A DNA stretch of 64,000 nucleotides from Cellulomonas sp. Y8 (GTDB taxonomy: Bacteria > Actinomycetota > Actinomycetes > Actinomycetales > Cellulomonadaceae): contig NZ_CP041203.1 in the NCBI RefSeq assembly GCF_008033115.1, forward strand, positions 3,906,001 to 3,970,000. The letters are read 5' to 3'. This document shows positions 34,702 to 43,605 of the stretch, piece after piece. The notes beneath the pieces were generated by a model. It saw only the letters and a list, made by a program, of their open reading frames with translations. It had not been told where the DNA came from and did no database searches. The stretch's first letter is position 1. The number at the start of each line of letters is the position of its first letter. The translations under genes and the position numbers were made by a program.

Positions 34702-35526
34702 TCAGCCCTTGACCGCGCCCGAGGTCATGCCCGCGACGATCTGCCGGTTGAAGAACGCGTACATGATCAGCGGCGGGATCGTGATGAGCAGGACGTCCGC
34801 GAACAGCAGGTTCCACTGGTTCAGCCCTTGCGACTGGTAGTTGTACAGCGTGAGCTGCACCGTGGCGTTGTCGGCCCCGGGCAGGAAGTACAGCGCGTAG
34901 GTGAAGTCGTTGAACACCGTCACCGCCTGGACCACGACGACGGTCACGACGACGGCGCGGAGGAGCGGGAAGATCACCGAGAAGAACAGCCGGCTCGGCC
35001 CGGCGCCGTCGATCAGCGCCGCCTCGTCGAGCTCCCGCGGGATCGTCGCGACGAAGGCGCGGAACAGCAGGATGCAGAACGACAGCCCGAACGCCACGTG
35101 CACCGCGATCAGGCCGGCCATCGTCTTGAACAGGCCGATGCCCTGGAGCACCCAGATGGTCGGCACGACGGCCGGCGGGATGATGAGACCGGCCAGGACG
35201 AGGGCGTCGACGACCGGGTTCCACCGGCTGCGGCGGCGCTGGACGACGTAGCCGACCATCGCGGCGAGCACGGTCATGATCGCGACCGCCGCCACGGTCA
35301 GGACGGTCGAGTTCCAGAACGCCCGGACGAGCTGGCCGTCGTTGGTCGCCAGCACCGTGCGGACGTTCTCCAGCAGCGCCCACCGGGTCGGCAGCGAGAA
35401 GTCGAGGTCGAGCGCGTCCTGCTGGGTCTTCGACGCGGTGAGCAGGACGAACACGAACGGCACCACGAACACGACGGCGGTCGCGACGACGGCGACGGAC
35501 CCGAGGGCGACCCCGCGGCGCCTCAC
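34702..35526 (-). CDS. carbohydrate ABC transporter permease (MalG-like)
   Basis: A 274-residue inner-membrane permease of the CUT1 family with six predicted helices. The cytoplasmic EAA loop, which docks the ATPase, is ELDEAALIDGAGPSRLFFSV near residue 172. The GTG start overlaps the stop of the upstream permease gene by 4 nt. It ends the three-gene importer operon that starts with the lipoprotein at 37764. No ATPase gene follows, so it must share a general ATPase such as MsiK encoded elsewhere. It is convergent with the regulator gene. Confidence 0.92.
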   Translation of the reverse strand: MRRRGVALGSVAVVATAVVFVVPFVFVLLTASKTQQDALDLDFSLPTRWALLENVRTVLATNDGQLVRAFWNSTVLTVAAVAIMTVLAAMVGYVVQRRRSRWNPVVDALVLAGLIIPPAVVPTIWVLQGIGLFKTMAGLIAVHVAFGLSFCILLFRAFVATIPRELDEAALIDGAGPSRLFFSVIFPLLRAVVVTVVVVQAVTVFNDFTYALYFLPGADNATVQLTLYNYQSQGLNQWNLLFADVLLITIPPLIMYAFFNRQIVAGMTSGAVKG

Positions 35527-36449
35527 AGCGGCACCTCCTTGCGGTTCAGCCACCGGGACAGCGGGAAGATGATCACCGCGATCACGACGAACAGGACCAC
35601 GTTCCCCGCGGTCGACAGCCCGTAGAACCCGGCCTGGTACTGCTTGTAGATCACCGAGCCGATGACGTCGCTGCTGAACCCCGGCCCGCCGCGCGTCATC
35701 GTCCAGATGAGGTCGAAGGACCGCAGGCCGCCGATCAGCGACAGCAGCACGACCGTGACCGTGGCGGGCCGCACGAGGGGGAGCGTGATGCTCCGGAAGT
35801 TCTGCCACGCGCTCGCGCCGTCCACCCGGGCCGCCTCGTAGTACTCCTGCGGGATCGCCACCAGGCCGGCGATGTAGATCAGGGTCGCGAGCCCCACGCC
35901 CTTCCAGACGTCGACCATCGCGACGGAGAACAGCGCCAGGCTCGGGTCGGTCAGCCAGCCGGGGCCGGTGACGCCGACCCAGGACAGGACGGTGTTGACC
36001 GCGCCGTCGAACGGGTCGAGCAGCACCTTGAACATCACGCCGACGCCGATGGTGCTGACCAGCACGGGGAAGAACACCACGGACCGCAGCCAGCCGCGGG
36101 CGATGATCTGCGAGGTCAGCAGGACGGCCAGCGCGAGGCCGAGCACCACCTTGGCGCCGGAGGTGAGGAACGCGTAGACGAACGTGTTCACGAAGCCCTT
36201 GACCAGCGCCGGCTCCCGGAAGAACTGCTGGAAGTTGTCCAGGCCGATGAACTCGGCGGAGTACAGGTCCCACCGCGTGAGCGCGAACCAGAACGACGCG
36301 CCCGTCGGGACGACGAACAGCACGAGGTAGAACACGCCGGCCGGCAGGAAGAACCACGTCGGGTACGGGCTCCGGGCGCCGGCCCGGCGGGTCTGCCGCC
36401 GGGCCGGGCGCTCGGTCGTCCGCTCGAGGGCGGAGTGCACGAGGGTCAT
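35523..36449 (-). CDS. carbohydrate ABC transporter permease (MalF-like)
   Basis: A 308-residue CUT1-family permease, six helices after a basic cytosolic N-terminus (~30 residues rich in Arg). The EAA loop is EYYEAARVDGASAWQNFRSI near residue 207. It lies 4 bp after the binding-protein gene and overlaps the next permease gene. Partner of the MalG-like protein in a heterodimeric channel, presumably for rhamnose or a rhamnosyl oligosaccharide, given the flanking GH78 enzyme and the shared operator. Confidence 0.92.
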   Translation of the reverse strand: MTLVHSALERTTERPARRQTRRAGARSPYPTWFFLPAGVFYLVLFVVPTGASFWFALTRWDLYSAEFIGLDNFQQFFREPALVKGFVNTFVYAFLTSGAKVVLGLALAVLLTSQIIARGWLRSVVFFPVLVSTIGVGVMFKVLLDPFDGAVNTVLSWVGVTGPGWLTDPSLALFSVAMVDVWKGVGLATLIYIAGLVAIPQEYYEAARVDGASAWQNFRSITLPLVRPATVTVVLLSLIGGLRSFDLIWTMTRGGPGFSSDVIGSVIYKQYQAGFYGLSTAGNVVLFVVIAVIIFPLSRWLNRKEVPL

Positions 36450-36453
36450 GGAG

Positions 36454-37764
36454 CTACCAGTCCAGGCCGAGCTGCTGGGCCTGCTTGACGACGTCCTCGT
36501 CGTAGAGGGCGGCGCCGTCCTCGGCGCTCCGGATCCCGGAGCCGACCTCGACGGTGATCTGCTCGAGGGCCGGGCCCTTGATCGGCGACAGGAACTCCAG
36601 CGCGAGGCCGGTGTCCCCGGAGTCGAAGTAGGGCTGCATGTCGGACACCAGGGCCGGCACGTCGTCGGGCAGGTCGCAGCCGTCGACCACGAACGGGCCG
36701 CCGACGTCGGTGGTCTCCGCCTGCACGGCGCACGAGTCCGGGGTGACGAGCCAGGCGACGAACGCCTTCGCCGCGTCGAGCTGGGCGCCCTCGGTCGACT
36801 TCGGGATGTACATGCCGTTGGGCATCCACACCGTCAGGCCGTTGTCGTCGCTCTCGGAGCTGGGCAGCGGGAACACGCCGAGGGTGTCCGCGGCGTCCGG
36901 GTAGTTCTCGCCGATCGACGACGCCACGTTCCCGGTGAGCATCGGGTAGTGCGCCGCCTCGCCCTCCGCGAGCATCTTCACGGCGTCGTCGTAGACGGCC
37001 GAGGCGAAGTCCTCGTTCAGGAAGCCGCCGTCGAACACCTCCTGCAGGTGCTCGAACCCGGCGAGCGCCGGCTGGTCCGCGTACTTCTTCTCGCCCTCGG
37101 TGTACGCCTCGGCCCAGCCCGGGTCGGCCGCCTCGACGTTGTAGAAGTCGCCGAGCACCGGCACCTGCGAGGTCCAGGTGTCGCCGTAGGTCTGCGCCAC
37201 CGCGACCAGCCCGGCGTCCTTGATCGCCTGGTTGTTGGCCATGTACTCGTCCCAGGTGGTGGGGACCTCCAGGCCCAGGTCCGCGTAGATCGTCTTGTTG
37301 TAGATGACCGCCCCCGCGAACGAGGCGCCGACCGGCGCGCCGTACAGGTCGGTGTCCGTCGAGACGACGGTCTTGAAGTTGTCGTCGATCGTGTCGACCC
37401 AGTCCTCGTCGCCCAGCGGCACCAGGTTCTGGTCGGGGTTGAGCGCCTGGAACAGCGAGCCGGAGTTGTACCAGAACAGGTCGTTCATCTCGCCGGTCGC
37501 GAGGCGGGTCTTGATGAGGTTGTCGCCCTCCGAGCCGGCGGGGTGGGTCTCGACCTCGATGTTGACGTCCGGGTTCTCCTCCGCGTACGCGGCCTTGAGG
37601 CCGTCCCAGAGGGCGACGGACGCGGGGGAGCTGTCGATGTAGACGGAGAGGGACGTGGCGTCGCCGCCCTCGCCGCCCCCGTCACCGGATCCACCGCACG
37701 CGGTCAGCGCGAGCGCGGCGGCGACGACCGCCGCGCCGGCCGTCAGGGATCGGGTCCTGTTCAC
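36454..37764 (-). CDS. ABC transporter sugar-binding lipoprotein
   Basis: A 436-residue family 1 extracellular solute-binding protein. The signal peptide ends in a lipobox (LTAC, Cys at ~23) followed by a Gly-rich linker, so it is anchored outside the membrane. The mature part shows the usual CUT1 binding-protein landmarks (ETHPAGSEGDNLIKTRLATG, AVIYNKTIYADLG). Operator 4 and a clean TTGACC/TAGCCT promoter lie upstream, and GAGGAGG precedes the GTG start. It heads the importer operon, so the ligand is probably rhamnose or a rhamnose-containing oligosaccharide. Confidence 0.93.
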   Translation of the reverse strand: MNRTRSLTAGAAVVAAALALTACGGSGDGGGEGGDATSLSVYIDSSPASVALWDGLKAAYAEENPDVNIEVETHPAGSEGDNLIKTRLATGEMNDLFWYNSGSLFQALNPDQNLVPLGDEDWVDTIDDNFKTVVSTDTDLYGAPVGASFAGAVIYNKTIYADLGLEVPTTWDEYMANNQAIKDAGLVAVAQTYGDTWTSQVPVLGDFYNVEAADPGWAEAYTEGEKKYADQPALAGFEHLQEVFDGGFLNEDFASAVYDDAVKMLAEGEAAHYPMLTGNVASSIGENYPDAADTLGVFPLPSSESDDNGLTVWMPNGMYIPKSTEGAQLDAAKAFVAWLVTPDSCAVQAETTDVGGPFVVDGCDLPDDVPALVSDMQPYFDSGDTGLALEFLSPIKGPALEQITVEVGSGIRSAEDGAALYDEDVVKQAQQLGLDW

Positions 37765-37810
37765 GCTTACCTCCTCGTAGGCGCCGGGCGTCGTTGCCCC
37801 GACAGTGGTT

Positions 37811-37822
37811 TGAACCGATTCA
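37811..37822. promoter_or_regulatory. rhamnose regulon operator 4
   Basis: TGAACCGATTCA, one mismatch from operator 1, placed just downstream of the -10 box of the importer operon. Confidence 0.75.
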
Positions 37823-37833
37823 CTGCTGCGGCG

Positions 37834-37862
37834 AGGCTAGGGGAGGCGGGTATCTGGGTCAA
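37834..37862 (-). promoter_or_regulatory. promoter of the rhamnose importer operon
   Basis: Minus strand TTGACC (37862-37857), 17-bp spacer, TAGCCT (37839-37834). Confidence 0.65.
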
Positions 37863-37911
37863 GAGTCCTAGGCATCACGACTTGGCATCGTCTCCCTGCG
37901 TCGCCGCGACC

Positions 37912-37941
37912 TTGACGACCTCGCGCGCCGCGGGTGACGAT
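37912..37941 (+). promoter_or_regulatory. promoter of the GH78 gene
   Basis: TTGACG (37912-37917), 18-bp spacer, GACGAT (37936-37941). Operator 5 lies 15 bp downstream. Confidence 0.45.
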
Positions 37942-37956
37942 GCCGCAGGTGAGGGT

Positions 37957-37968
37957 TGAAGCGATTCA
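37957..37968. promoter_or_regulatory. rhamnose regulon operator 5
   Basis: TGAAGCGATTCA, one mismatch from operator 1, between the promoter and the start of the GH78 gene. Confidence 0.72.
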
Positions 37969-38023
37969 CCGCACGGTGGCGCCGGCCCGCGACGACGACG
38001 TCGACGAGAGGACCCACGGACCC

Positions 38024-40330
38024 ATGACCACCTGGCAGGCACGTTTCATCGCGCCCGACGCCGCGCTCGACGCCGCCCCGCTCCTCCGGCGCGTGCTCAC
38101 GCTCGACCAGGACCCCGGCGAGGTGGCCTCCGCGGAGCTCGTGCTGAGCGCGCTCGGCGTGGTCGAGGCGCGGATCGACGGGCAGCCCGTGTCGGGCGAC
38201 CTGCTCACCCCGGGCTGGTCCGCGTACGAGGAGCGGCTGCGCTACGCGCGGCACGACGTGACGGCCCTGCTGACGCGCCGCACGACCACGCTCGGGCTCG
38301 CGCTCGGCGACGGCTGGTGGCGCGGTCGGCTCGGCTGGGGCGAGGGCGCGCGCCCGTACGGCGAGGAGATCGCCGGGTTCGCCGAGCTGCGGGTCACCTA
38401 CCGCGACGGTGCGGTCCAGGTCGTCGCGACCGACGGTGCGTGGTCCGCGGCGGCCGGTGCCGTGACCGCGAACTCGCTGTACGACGGGCAGGACGTCGAC
38501 GCGCGGCGGCTCGACCCGGGCTGGGCGGGGCCGTTCGACGGCGACGCGCCCGCGGACCCCCGGTGGGGCGGCGTGCACGAGGTGGCGTTCGACACCGGCC
38601 GGCTCGCGCCGTACCTCGCCCCGCCGGTGCGCCGGCTCGCGGAGCGCGCGCCCGAGCGGGTCTGGTGCAGCCCGTCCGGGAAGGTGCTGGTCGACTTCGG
38701 GCAGAACCTGGTCGGCTGGGTGCGGGTCCGGGTCCGCGGGGCGGCGGGCGACGTGGTCACCCTCCGGCACGCCGAGGTCCTGGAGCACGACGAGCTCGGC
38801 GTCCGGCCGCTGCGGGCGGCGCGGGCGACCGACCGGTTCACGCTGTCCGGCGGCGACGACGTGTTCGAGCCGACGTTCACGACCCACGGCTTCCGGTACG
38901 CGGAGGTCGACGGCTGGCCCGGCGGGCCGGACGCGATCGGCGACGGCGCGCTGACGGCGGTCGTGGTCGGCTCCGACCTGACCCGCACCGGCTGGTTCGA
39001 GACGTCCGACCCGCTGCTGAACCGGCTGCACGAGAACGTCGTCTGGGGCATGCGCGGCAACTTCGTCGACGTCCCCACCGACTGCCCGCAGCGCGACGAG
39101 CGCCTCGGCTGGACCGGCGACATCGCCGCGTTCGCGCCGACCGCGTGCTTCCTCGCCGACGCGTCCGGGTTCCTCGCCGACTGGCTCGTCGACCTGTGGG
39201 CCGAGCAGCGCGCCGACGGGTACGTGCCGTACGTCGTCCCCGACCTGCTGCGCCGGATGGCGGAGAGCCCCGCCGAGTTCGAGCCCGCCGACGCCACCGC
39301 CGTGTGGGCCGACGCCGGGGTGTGGGTGCCGTGGGCGCTGTGGCAGGCGTACGGCGACCGCGCGGTCCTCGAGCGGCAGTACGACTCGGTGCTCGACCAC
39401 GTCCGGCACGTCGACGGGCTGCTGTCGCCGAGCGGGCTGTGGGACACCGGCTTCCAGTTCGCCGACTGGCTCGACCCGGACGCCCCGCCGGACCGCCCGG
39501 ACGCCGCGAAGGCCGACAAGGGCGTCGTCGCCACGGCGTGCGCGTACCGGACCGCGGACCTCGCGGCGCGGATCGCGACCGTCCTCGGGCGGGACGCGGA
39601 CGCGGCGGAGCTCGCGGCGCACGCGGCGCGGGTGCGCGCGGCGTTCCGGGCGGCGTACGTGGACGCCGGCGCACGCCGGGTCCGGTCCGACGCGGCGACG
39701 GTCTACGCCCTGGCGATCGAGTTCGGCCTGCTCGACGCCGAGGAGCGGGCCTGGGCGGGCGACCGGCTGGCCGAGCTCGTCGCGGCGGCCGGGCACCGGA
39801 TCTCGACGGGCTTCGCGGGCACCCCGTTCGTCACCGACGCCCTCACCTCGACCGGCCACGCCGGCACCGCGTACCGGCTGCTGATGCAGCGCGAAGTCCC
39901 GTCCTGGCTCTACGCCGTCACCATGGGCGCGACGACCGTCTGGGAGCGCTGGGACTCGATGCTGCCCGACGGCACGATCAACCCCGGCGAGATGACCTCG
40001 TTCAACCACTACGCGCTCGGCGCCGTCGCCGACTGGCTGCACCGCGTCGTGGGCGGCCTCGCCCCGCTGGAGCCCGGCTACGCGCGGGTGCTGGTGGCGC
40101 CGGTGCCCGGGGGCGGGCTGGAGTGGGCACGCACGACGCTCGACACCCGGCACGGGCGGGTCGCGGTCGGCTGGCGGCACGAGGACGGCGAGCTCGCGGT
40201 CGACGTCGAGGTCCCCGACGGCGTCGAGGCGGTCGTCCGGCTCCCGGGGGCCGAGGACCGGGTCCTGGGCGCGGGGACGCACCGCGTGACGGCGGCCGTC
40301 GCGGGCCCGGAGCCGGTCCCGGTGGGGTGA
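38024..40330 (+). CDS. GH78 alpha-L-rhamnosidase
   Basis: A 768-residue glycosidase that removes terminal alpha-L-rhamnose from oligosaccharides or glycosides. N-terminal beta-sandwich domains (~1-330) precede the (alpha/alpha)6 barrel. That barrel shows the family's signature CPQRDERLGWTGD near 355 (general acid Glu) and ATTVWERWDS near 636 (second catalytic Glu), followed by a C-terminal beta domain. There is no signal peptide, so it works inside the cell on imported substrate. The ATG at 38024 is chosen over one 30 codons upstream, because that longer start would lie upstream of operator 5 and the probable transcription start. Confidence 0.94.
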   Translation: MTTWQARFIAPDAALDAAPLLRRVLTLDQDPGEVASAELVLSALGVVEARIDGQPVSGDLLTPGWSAYEERLRYARHDVTALLTRRTTTLGLALGDGWWRGRLGWGEGARPYGEEIAGFAELRVTYRDGAVQVVATDGAWSAAAGAVTANSLYDGQDVDARRLDPGWAGPFDGDAPADPRWGGVHEVAFDTGRLAPYLAPPVRRLAERAPERVWCSPSGKVLVDFGQNLVGWVRVRVRGAAGDVVTLRHAEVLEHDELGVRPLRAARATDRFTLSGGDDVFEPTFTTHGFRYAEVDGWPGGPDAIGDGALTAVVVGSDLTRTGWFETSDPLLNRLHENVVWGMRGNFVDVPTDCPQRDERLGWTGDIAAFAPTACFLADASGFLADWLVDLWAEQRADGYVPYVVPDLLRRMAESPAEFEPADATAVWADAGVWVPWALWQAYGDRAVLERQYDSVLDHVRHVDGLLSPSGLWDTGFQFADWLDPDAPPDRPDAAKADKGVVATACAYRTADLAARIATVLGRDADAAELAAHAARVRAAFRAAYVDAGARRVRSDAATVYALAIEFGLLDAEERAWAGDRLAELVAAAGHRISTGFAGTPFVTDALTSTGHAGTAYRLLMQREVPSWLYAVTMGATTVWERWDSMLPDGTINPGEMTSFNHYALGAVADWLHRVVGGLAPLEPGYARVLVAPVPGGGLEWARTTLDTRHGRVAVGWRHEDGELAVDVEVPDGVEAVVRLPGAEDRVLGAGTHRVTAAVAGPEPVPVG

Positions 40331-40345
40331 GGCGGGGCGTCGCCG

Positions 40346-41500
40346 TCAACCGGCGGCGGCCGCGCGGGCGATGCGGTCGACCGCCTCCGTCAGGACCTCG
40401 GGGGAGCACCCCAGGTTCAGGCGGGCGAACCCGGCGCCCTGGCGGCCGAAGTCCGGGCCGCTGGTCAGGGCCACGCGGGCGTCCGCCAGCACCCGCGCCG
40501 CCGGGTCGTCGCCCCAGCCGAGCGCCGTGAGGTCGAGCCACGCGAGGTAGCTCGCACCCGGGCGGCGGTACCGCACCTGCGGCAGCTGCTCCGCGAGCAG
40601 CCGCTCGAGCAGGTCGGCGTTGTGCTCGATCGCGGCGACGGTCCCCGCCAGCCAGTCCCGGCCGTGCGCGAAGCCCTCGCGGGTGGCGATCGCGCCGAAG
40701 TGGCCGGTGCGGCCGGTGACCTCCTCGGGGAGCCCGAGCACCAGGTCCGCCATCGGGCCGCCCGCGGCCACGGCCAGCGCGCACTTCAGCCCCGCGAGGT
40801 TGAACGCCTTGCTCCCGGACTCCGCGGCGATCCCGTGGGCGCGCGCCGCGTCGGACACGCTCAGGTAGGGCGTGAACGTCCGGCCGGCGTGGGTGAGCGG
40901 CGCGTGGATCTCGTCGCTCAGCACGAACCCGCCGTGCCGCTCGACGACCTCGGCGAGCGCCGCCAGGTCGGCGCGGTCGTGCACCAGGCCCAGGGGGTTG
41001 TGCGGGTGGCAGAGCAGCACGCCGCGGGCCGCGCCGGACGCCAGGGCCGTGTCGATGCCGTCGAGGTCGAGCCGGTGGGTGGTCCCGTCGTCGAGCAGGG
41101 GCACCTCGACGACCGTCGCGCCGGCCTCCGGGACCAGCTCGAAGAACGGCGGGTACACCGGCGGGGTGATGACCACGCCCTGGCCCGGCTCGACCAGCCG
41201 CCGCAGGGCCTCCACGATGACGACGCTGACGTCGGTGGCCGTGCGCATCAGCGCGGGGTCCGGAGACCAGCCCCACGCGTCGACGGCGTACCCCGTGAAC
41301 GCCTCCTTGGCGCCGCCGCCCGAGGCGTGCACGTACCCGGTGTCGCCGCGCTCCAGCGCCTCGCGGAGCGCCGCCGTGATCGCGGGCGCGAGCGGGTAGT
41401 CCATCTCCGCCACGAACAGCGGGAGCACGTCGTCCGGGTGGGCCGCCCACTTCTCGCTGCCGCGGCGGCGCAGGACGTCGAGCGGGTGGGCCTGGGTCAT
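40346..41500 (-). CDS. MalY/PatB-like cystathionine beta-lyase (PLP aminotransferase fold)
   Basis: A 384-residue fold-type I PLP enzyme of the MalY/PatB group, which splits cystathionine or related S-conjugates to a thiol, pyruvate and ammonia. The N-terminal SEKWAAHPDDVLPLFVAEMD is the family hallmark. CHPHNPLGLVHD near 160, SDEIHAPLTH near 190 and SGSKAFNLAGLKCA near 225 (PLP lysine) line the active site. A TACCCT -10 hexamer (41522-41517) precedes a very short leader with GGAG. It is convergent with GH78. A link to the sulfur locus at 44-64 kb is possible but unproven. Confidence 0.9.
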   Translation of the reverse strand: MTQAHPLDVLRRRGSEKWAAHPDDVLPLFVAEMDYPLAPAITAALREALERGDTGYVHASGGGAKEAFTGYAVDAWGWSPDPALMRTATDVSVVIVEALRRLVEPGQGVVITPPVYPPFFELVPEAGATVVEVPLLDDGTTHRLDLDGIDTALASGAARGVLLCHPHNPLGLVHDRADLAALAEVVERHGGFVLSDEIHAPLTHAGRTFTPYLSVSDAARAHGIAAESGSKAFNLAGLKCALAVAAGGPMADLVLGLPEEVTGRTGHFGAIATREGFAHGRDWLAGTVAAIEHNADLLERLLAEQLPQVRYRRPGASYLAWLDLTALGWGDDPAARVLADARVALTSGPDFGRQGAGFARLNLGCSPEVLTEAVDRIARAAAAG

Positions 41501-41565
41501 CGGGGGCACGCTCCGCAGGGTAGGCGCCCGCCCGCAGGCGGCGCACCCGACGACCGGACGGCGCG

Positions 41566-42942
41566 TCAGCCCGGCTCGGCCGGCCCGTCCGGCGGCACGA
41601 CGCCCGGCTGCGCCCCCGCGGGCGGTGGCTCGTCCCGCGGCTGCAGCCGGACCGCGACCAGCGCCACGTCGTCCTCGCCCGGCCCGCCCGGCAGCTCCGC
41701 GAGCAGGGTGTCGCACAGGTCGCCGAGCTCGCGGCCGGCGTGCCGGCCGAGCGCCGCGCGCAGGTCGGCCAGCCCGGTTCGCAGCGGGCGGTCCCGGCGC
41801 TCGACCAGACCGTCCGTGTAGAGCAGGACGGTGTCGCCGTGCCCGAGCACCGTCTCGTGGTCGACACGCGGCCGGTCCGGGTCGAGGCCGAGCAGCAGCC
41901 CGGGGCGCTGGTCGTCGAGCACGCGCACGGCGCCGTCGGCGCCGACGACCATCGGCGGCGGGTGGCCCGCGCTCGACCACCGCAGGCGCGTGACGCCGGC
42001 CGCCCGCTCCGCGGGGGTCTGCTCGACCCGCGCCACGACGAGCGTCGCCAGCGCGGGGATCCGCAGCGTGCGGACGGCCGCGTCCAGCAGCGCGAGCACG
42101 TCGGCCGGGCTGTTCCGGGTCACGACGGCGATCGCGCGGAGCATCGACCGCAGCTGCGCCATGAGGGCGGCCGCCTCGACGTCGTGCCCCACGACGTCGC
42201 CGATGACCAGCACGGTGCCGCCGTCGTGCTGCAGGAAGGCGTCGTACCAGTCGCCGCCGACGCGGGCGGCCTCCGCGGCCGGCTGGTACCGGACCGCGAC
42301 CTGCATGTGGGCGGGCTCGACCGGAGCGGTGAGCAGGGTGCGCTGGAAGGTCGCGGCGACGTCGCGCTGGCGCCGGTAGAGCCGCGCGTTGTCGAGGGCG
42401 AGGGCGGCCGTCGCGGCCACCTCCACGACCGACGCGACCTCCGCCGGGGACAGCGGCGGGCGGTGCGGGCCGTTGAACAGGGTGAGGGCGCCGAGGGTGC
42501 GGCCGCGGCTCTTGAGCGGCGCGACGGTGAGCGAGGTCGGGGCGAGCTCCTCGACCAGCTCGCGGGCCGGGCCCGGGGCCAGCACCAGGTCGAGCGCCTC
42601 GACCGCGGCGTCGTGCACGTGCACCACGTCGCCCGAGTCGATCGCGCGCATGAGCATCGAGCCCGGGACCAGGGCCCCGATCCGGGCGCGCGCGTAGGCG
42701 GCGACGAGGTCGCGCCGGGCCGGGTCGGCGTGCCACCAGCCGACGTCGCGCAGCCGCCGCCGCGGCGCCCGGGACTCGTCGTCGTCGACGAGCGTCACCA
42801 GGCACCAGTCGCCGAGCGCGGGCACGAGGAGCCGGGTCAGCCGCTCGACCGCCTCGTCGGCGTCCATCGTCCGGCCGAGCCGGGCGGCCACCGCGGACAC
42901 GAGGGAGCGCTGCTCCTCGTTCGTGCCGTGCACCTGCTTCAC
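41566..42942 (-). CDS. GAF-SpoIIE serine phosphatase
   Basis: A 458-residue cytosolic regulator. The GAF-like sensor (~10-195) is followed by the PP2C/SpoIIE domain (~225-440) with GGDWYDAFLQHDGG, GDVVGHDVEAA, SAGHPPPMV, LLYTDGLVE and EDDVALVAV, so the metal-binding acids are present. It should dephosphorylate a STAS antagonist. The RsbW-like kinase (43062) and STAS protein (43605) next to it make a compact partner-switching module. The GTG at 42942 is preferred; a second GTG three codons later has a better placed GAGGGG. Confidence 0.9.
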   Translation of the reverse strand: MKQVHGTNEEQRSLVSAVAARLGRTMDADEAVERLTRLLVPALGDWCLVTLVDDDESRAPRRRLRDVGWWHADPARRDLVAAYARARIGALVPGSMLMRAIDSGDVVHVHDAAVEALDLVLAPGPARELVEELAPTSLTVAPLKSRGRTLGALTLFNGPHRPPLSPAEVASVVEVAATAALALDNARLYRRQRDVAATFQRTLLTAPVEPAHMQVAVRYQPAAEAARVGGDWYDAFLQHDGGTVLVIGDVVGHDVEAAALMAQLRSMLRAIAVVTRNSPADVLALLDAAVRTLRIPALATLVVARVEQTPAERAAGVTRLRWSSAGHPPPMVVGADGAVRVLDDQRPGLLLGLDPDRPRVDHETVLGHGDTVLLYTDGLVERRDRPLRTGLADLRAALGRHAGRELGDLCDTLLAELPGGPGEDDVALVAVRLQPRDEPPPAGAQPGVVPPDGPAEPG

Positions 42943-43061
42943 CCCTCGCCCCGGCGCCCGCCCCGGTGCTGGAGCGGACTGAGGTCCCCGACGGTACGGC
43001 AGTCCGGCGCGCCGGCGCGCCTCACGTCCGGCGCCCTCACCAGCGACGGGGCCGCGGGTGG

Positions 43062-43457
43062 TCACCAGCGCAGGCTGAACCAGACGACCTTGCCGCCGTC
43101 GGGTGCCGGCCGCCAACCCCACGCCGACGTCACGGCGTCCAGGATGTGCAGCCCGTGCCCGCCGGGCAGCCCGTCGCGGTTGCTGCGCCGGCGGGGGAGC
43201 ACGGCCGCGGCGGCGTCGCCCACCTCGTAGGTCAGCTGGCGGCGGGCGCCGACCACGCTCACGGTGATCGTCCGGGTCCCGGGCGCGTGCCGCAGGGCGT
43301 TGGTGAAGGCCTCGCTCATGGCGAGCTGCACGGCGTCGACCACCTCGACGGGCGCCCCGGCCGCGGACGCCCGCTCCATGGACCAGGCCCGGGCTCGCGC
43401 CAGGGACGACGCCGACGACGGGAACGCGCGCTCGTCACCGCGACTCGTCCCGTGCAC
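43062..43457 (-). CDS. anti-sigma factor RsbW-like ATP-binding kinase
   Basis: A 131-residue HATPase_c_2 (GHKL) protein. The N box MSEAFTNALRHA is near residue 63 and the G box GGHGLHILDAV near 107. Such proteins bind a sigma factor and phosphorylate the STAS antagonist on serine. It is divergent from the STAS gene and 119 bp downstream, on the same strand, of the start of the phosphatase gene. The GTG at 43457 sits six bases after TACGGT, a leaderless promoter. No sigma factor gene is in the window. Confidence 0.9.
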   Translation of the reverse strand: MHGTSRGDERAFPSSASSLARARAWSMERASAAGAPVEVVDAVQLAMSEAFTNALRHAPGTRTITVSVVGARRQLTYEVGDAAAAVLPRRRSNRDGLPGGHGLHILDAVTSAWGWRPAPDGGKVVWFSLRW

Positions 43458-43469
43458 CCGCCGACCGTA
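43455..43469 (-). promoter_or_regulatory. leaderless promoter of the RsbW-like gene
   Basis: Minus strand: TACGGT (43469-43464), six bases, GTG at 43457. Confidence 0.5.
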
Positions 43470-43592
43470 CCCGGCGCAGCGCCCGAGGTCGCGCCGACAC
43501 GGCCCCGTCGCCCGCGACCTCACCCCGGCCCTCACCCGGGCCCCGCCCCGGCCGGCGCGGGCGCTCGGCGCGACGCAGCGGGGTACCGCCCC

Positions 43593-43605
43593 CATACTGA
43601 CCCCG
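43593..43605 (+). promoter_or_regulatory. leaderless promoter of the STAS gene
   Basis: CATACT (43593-43598), six bases, GTG at 43605. Confidence 0.4.
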
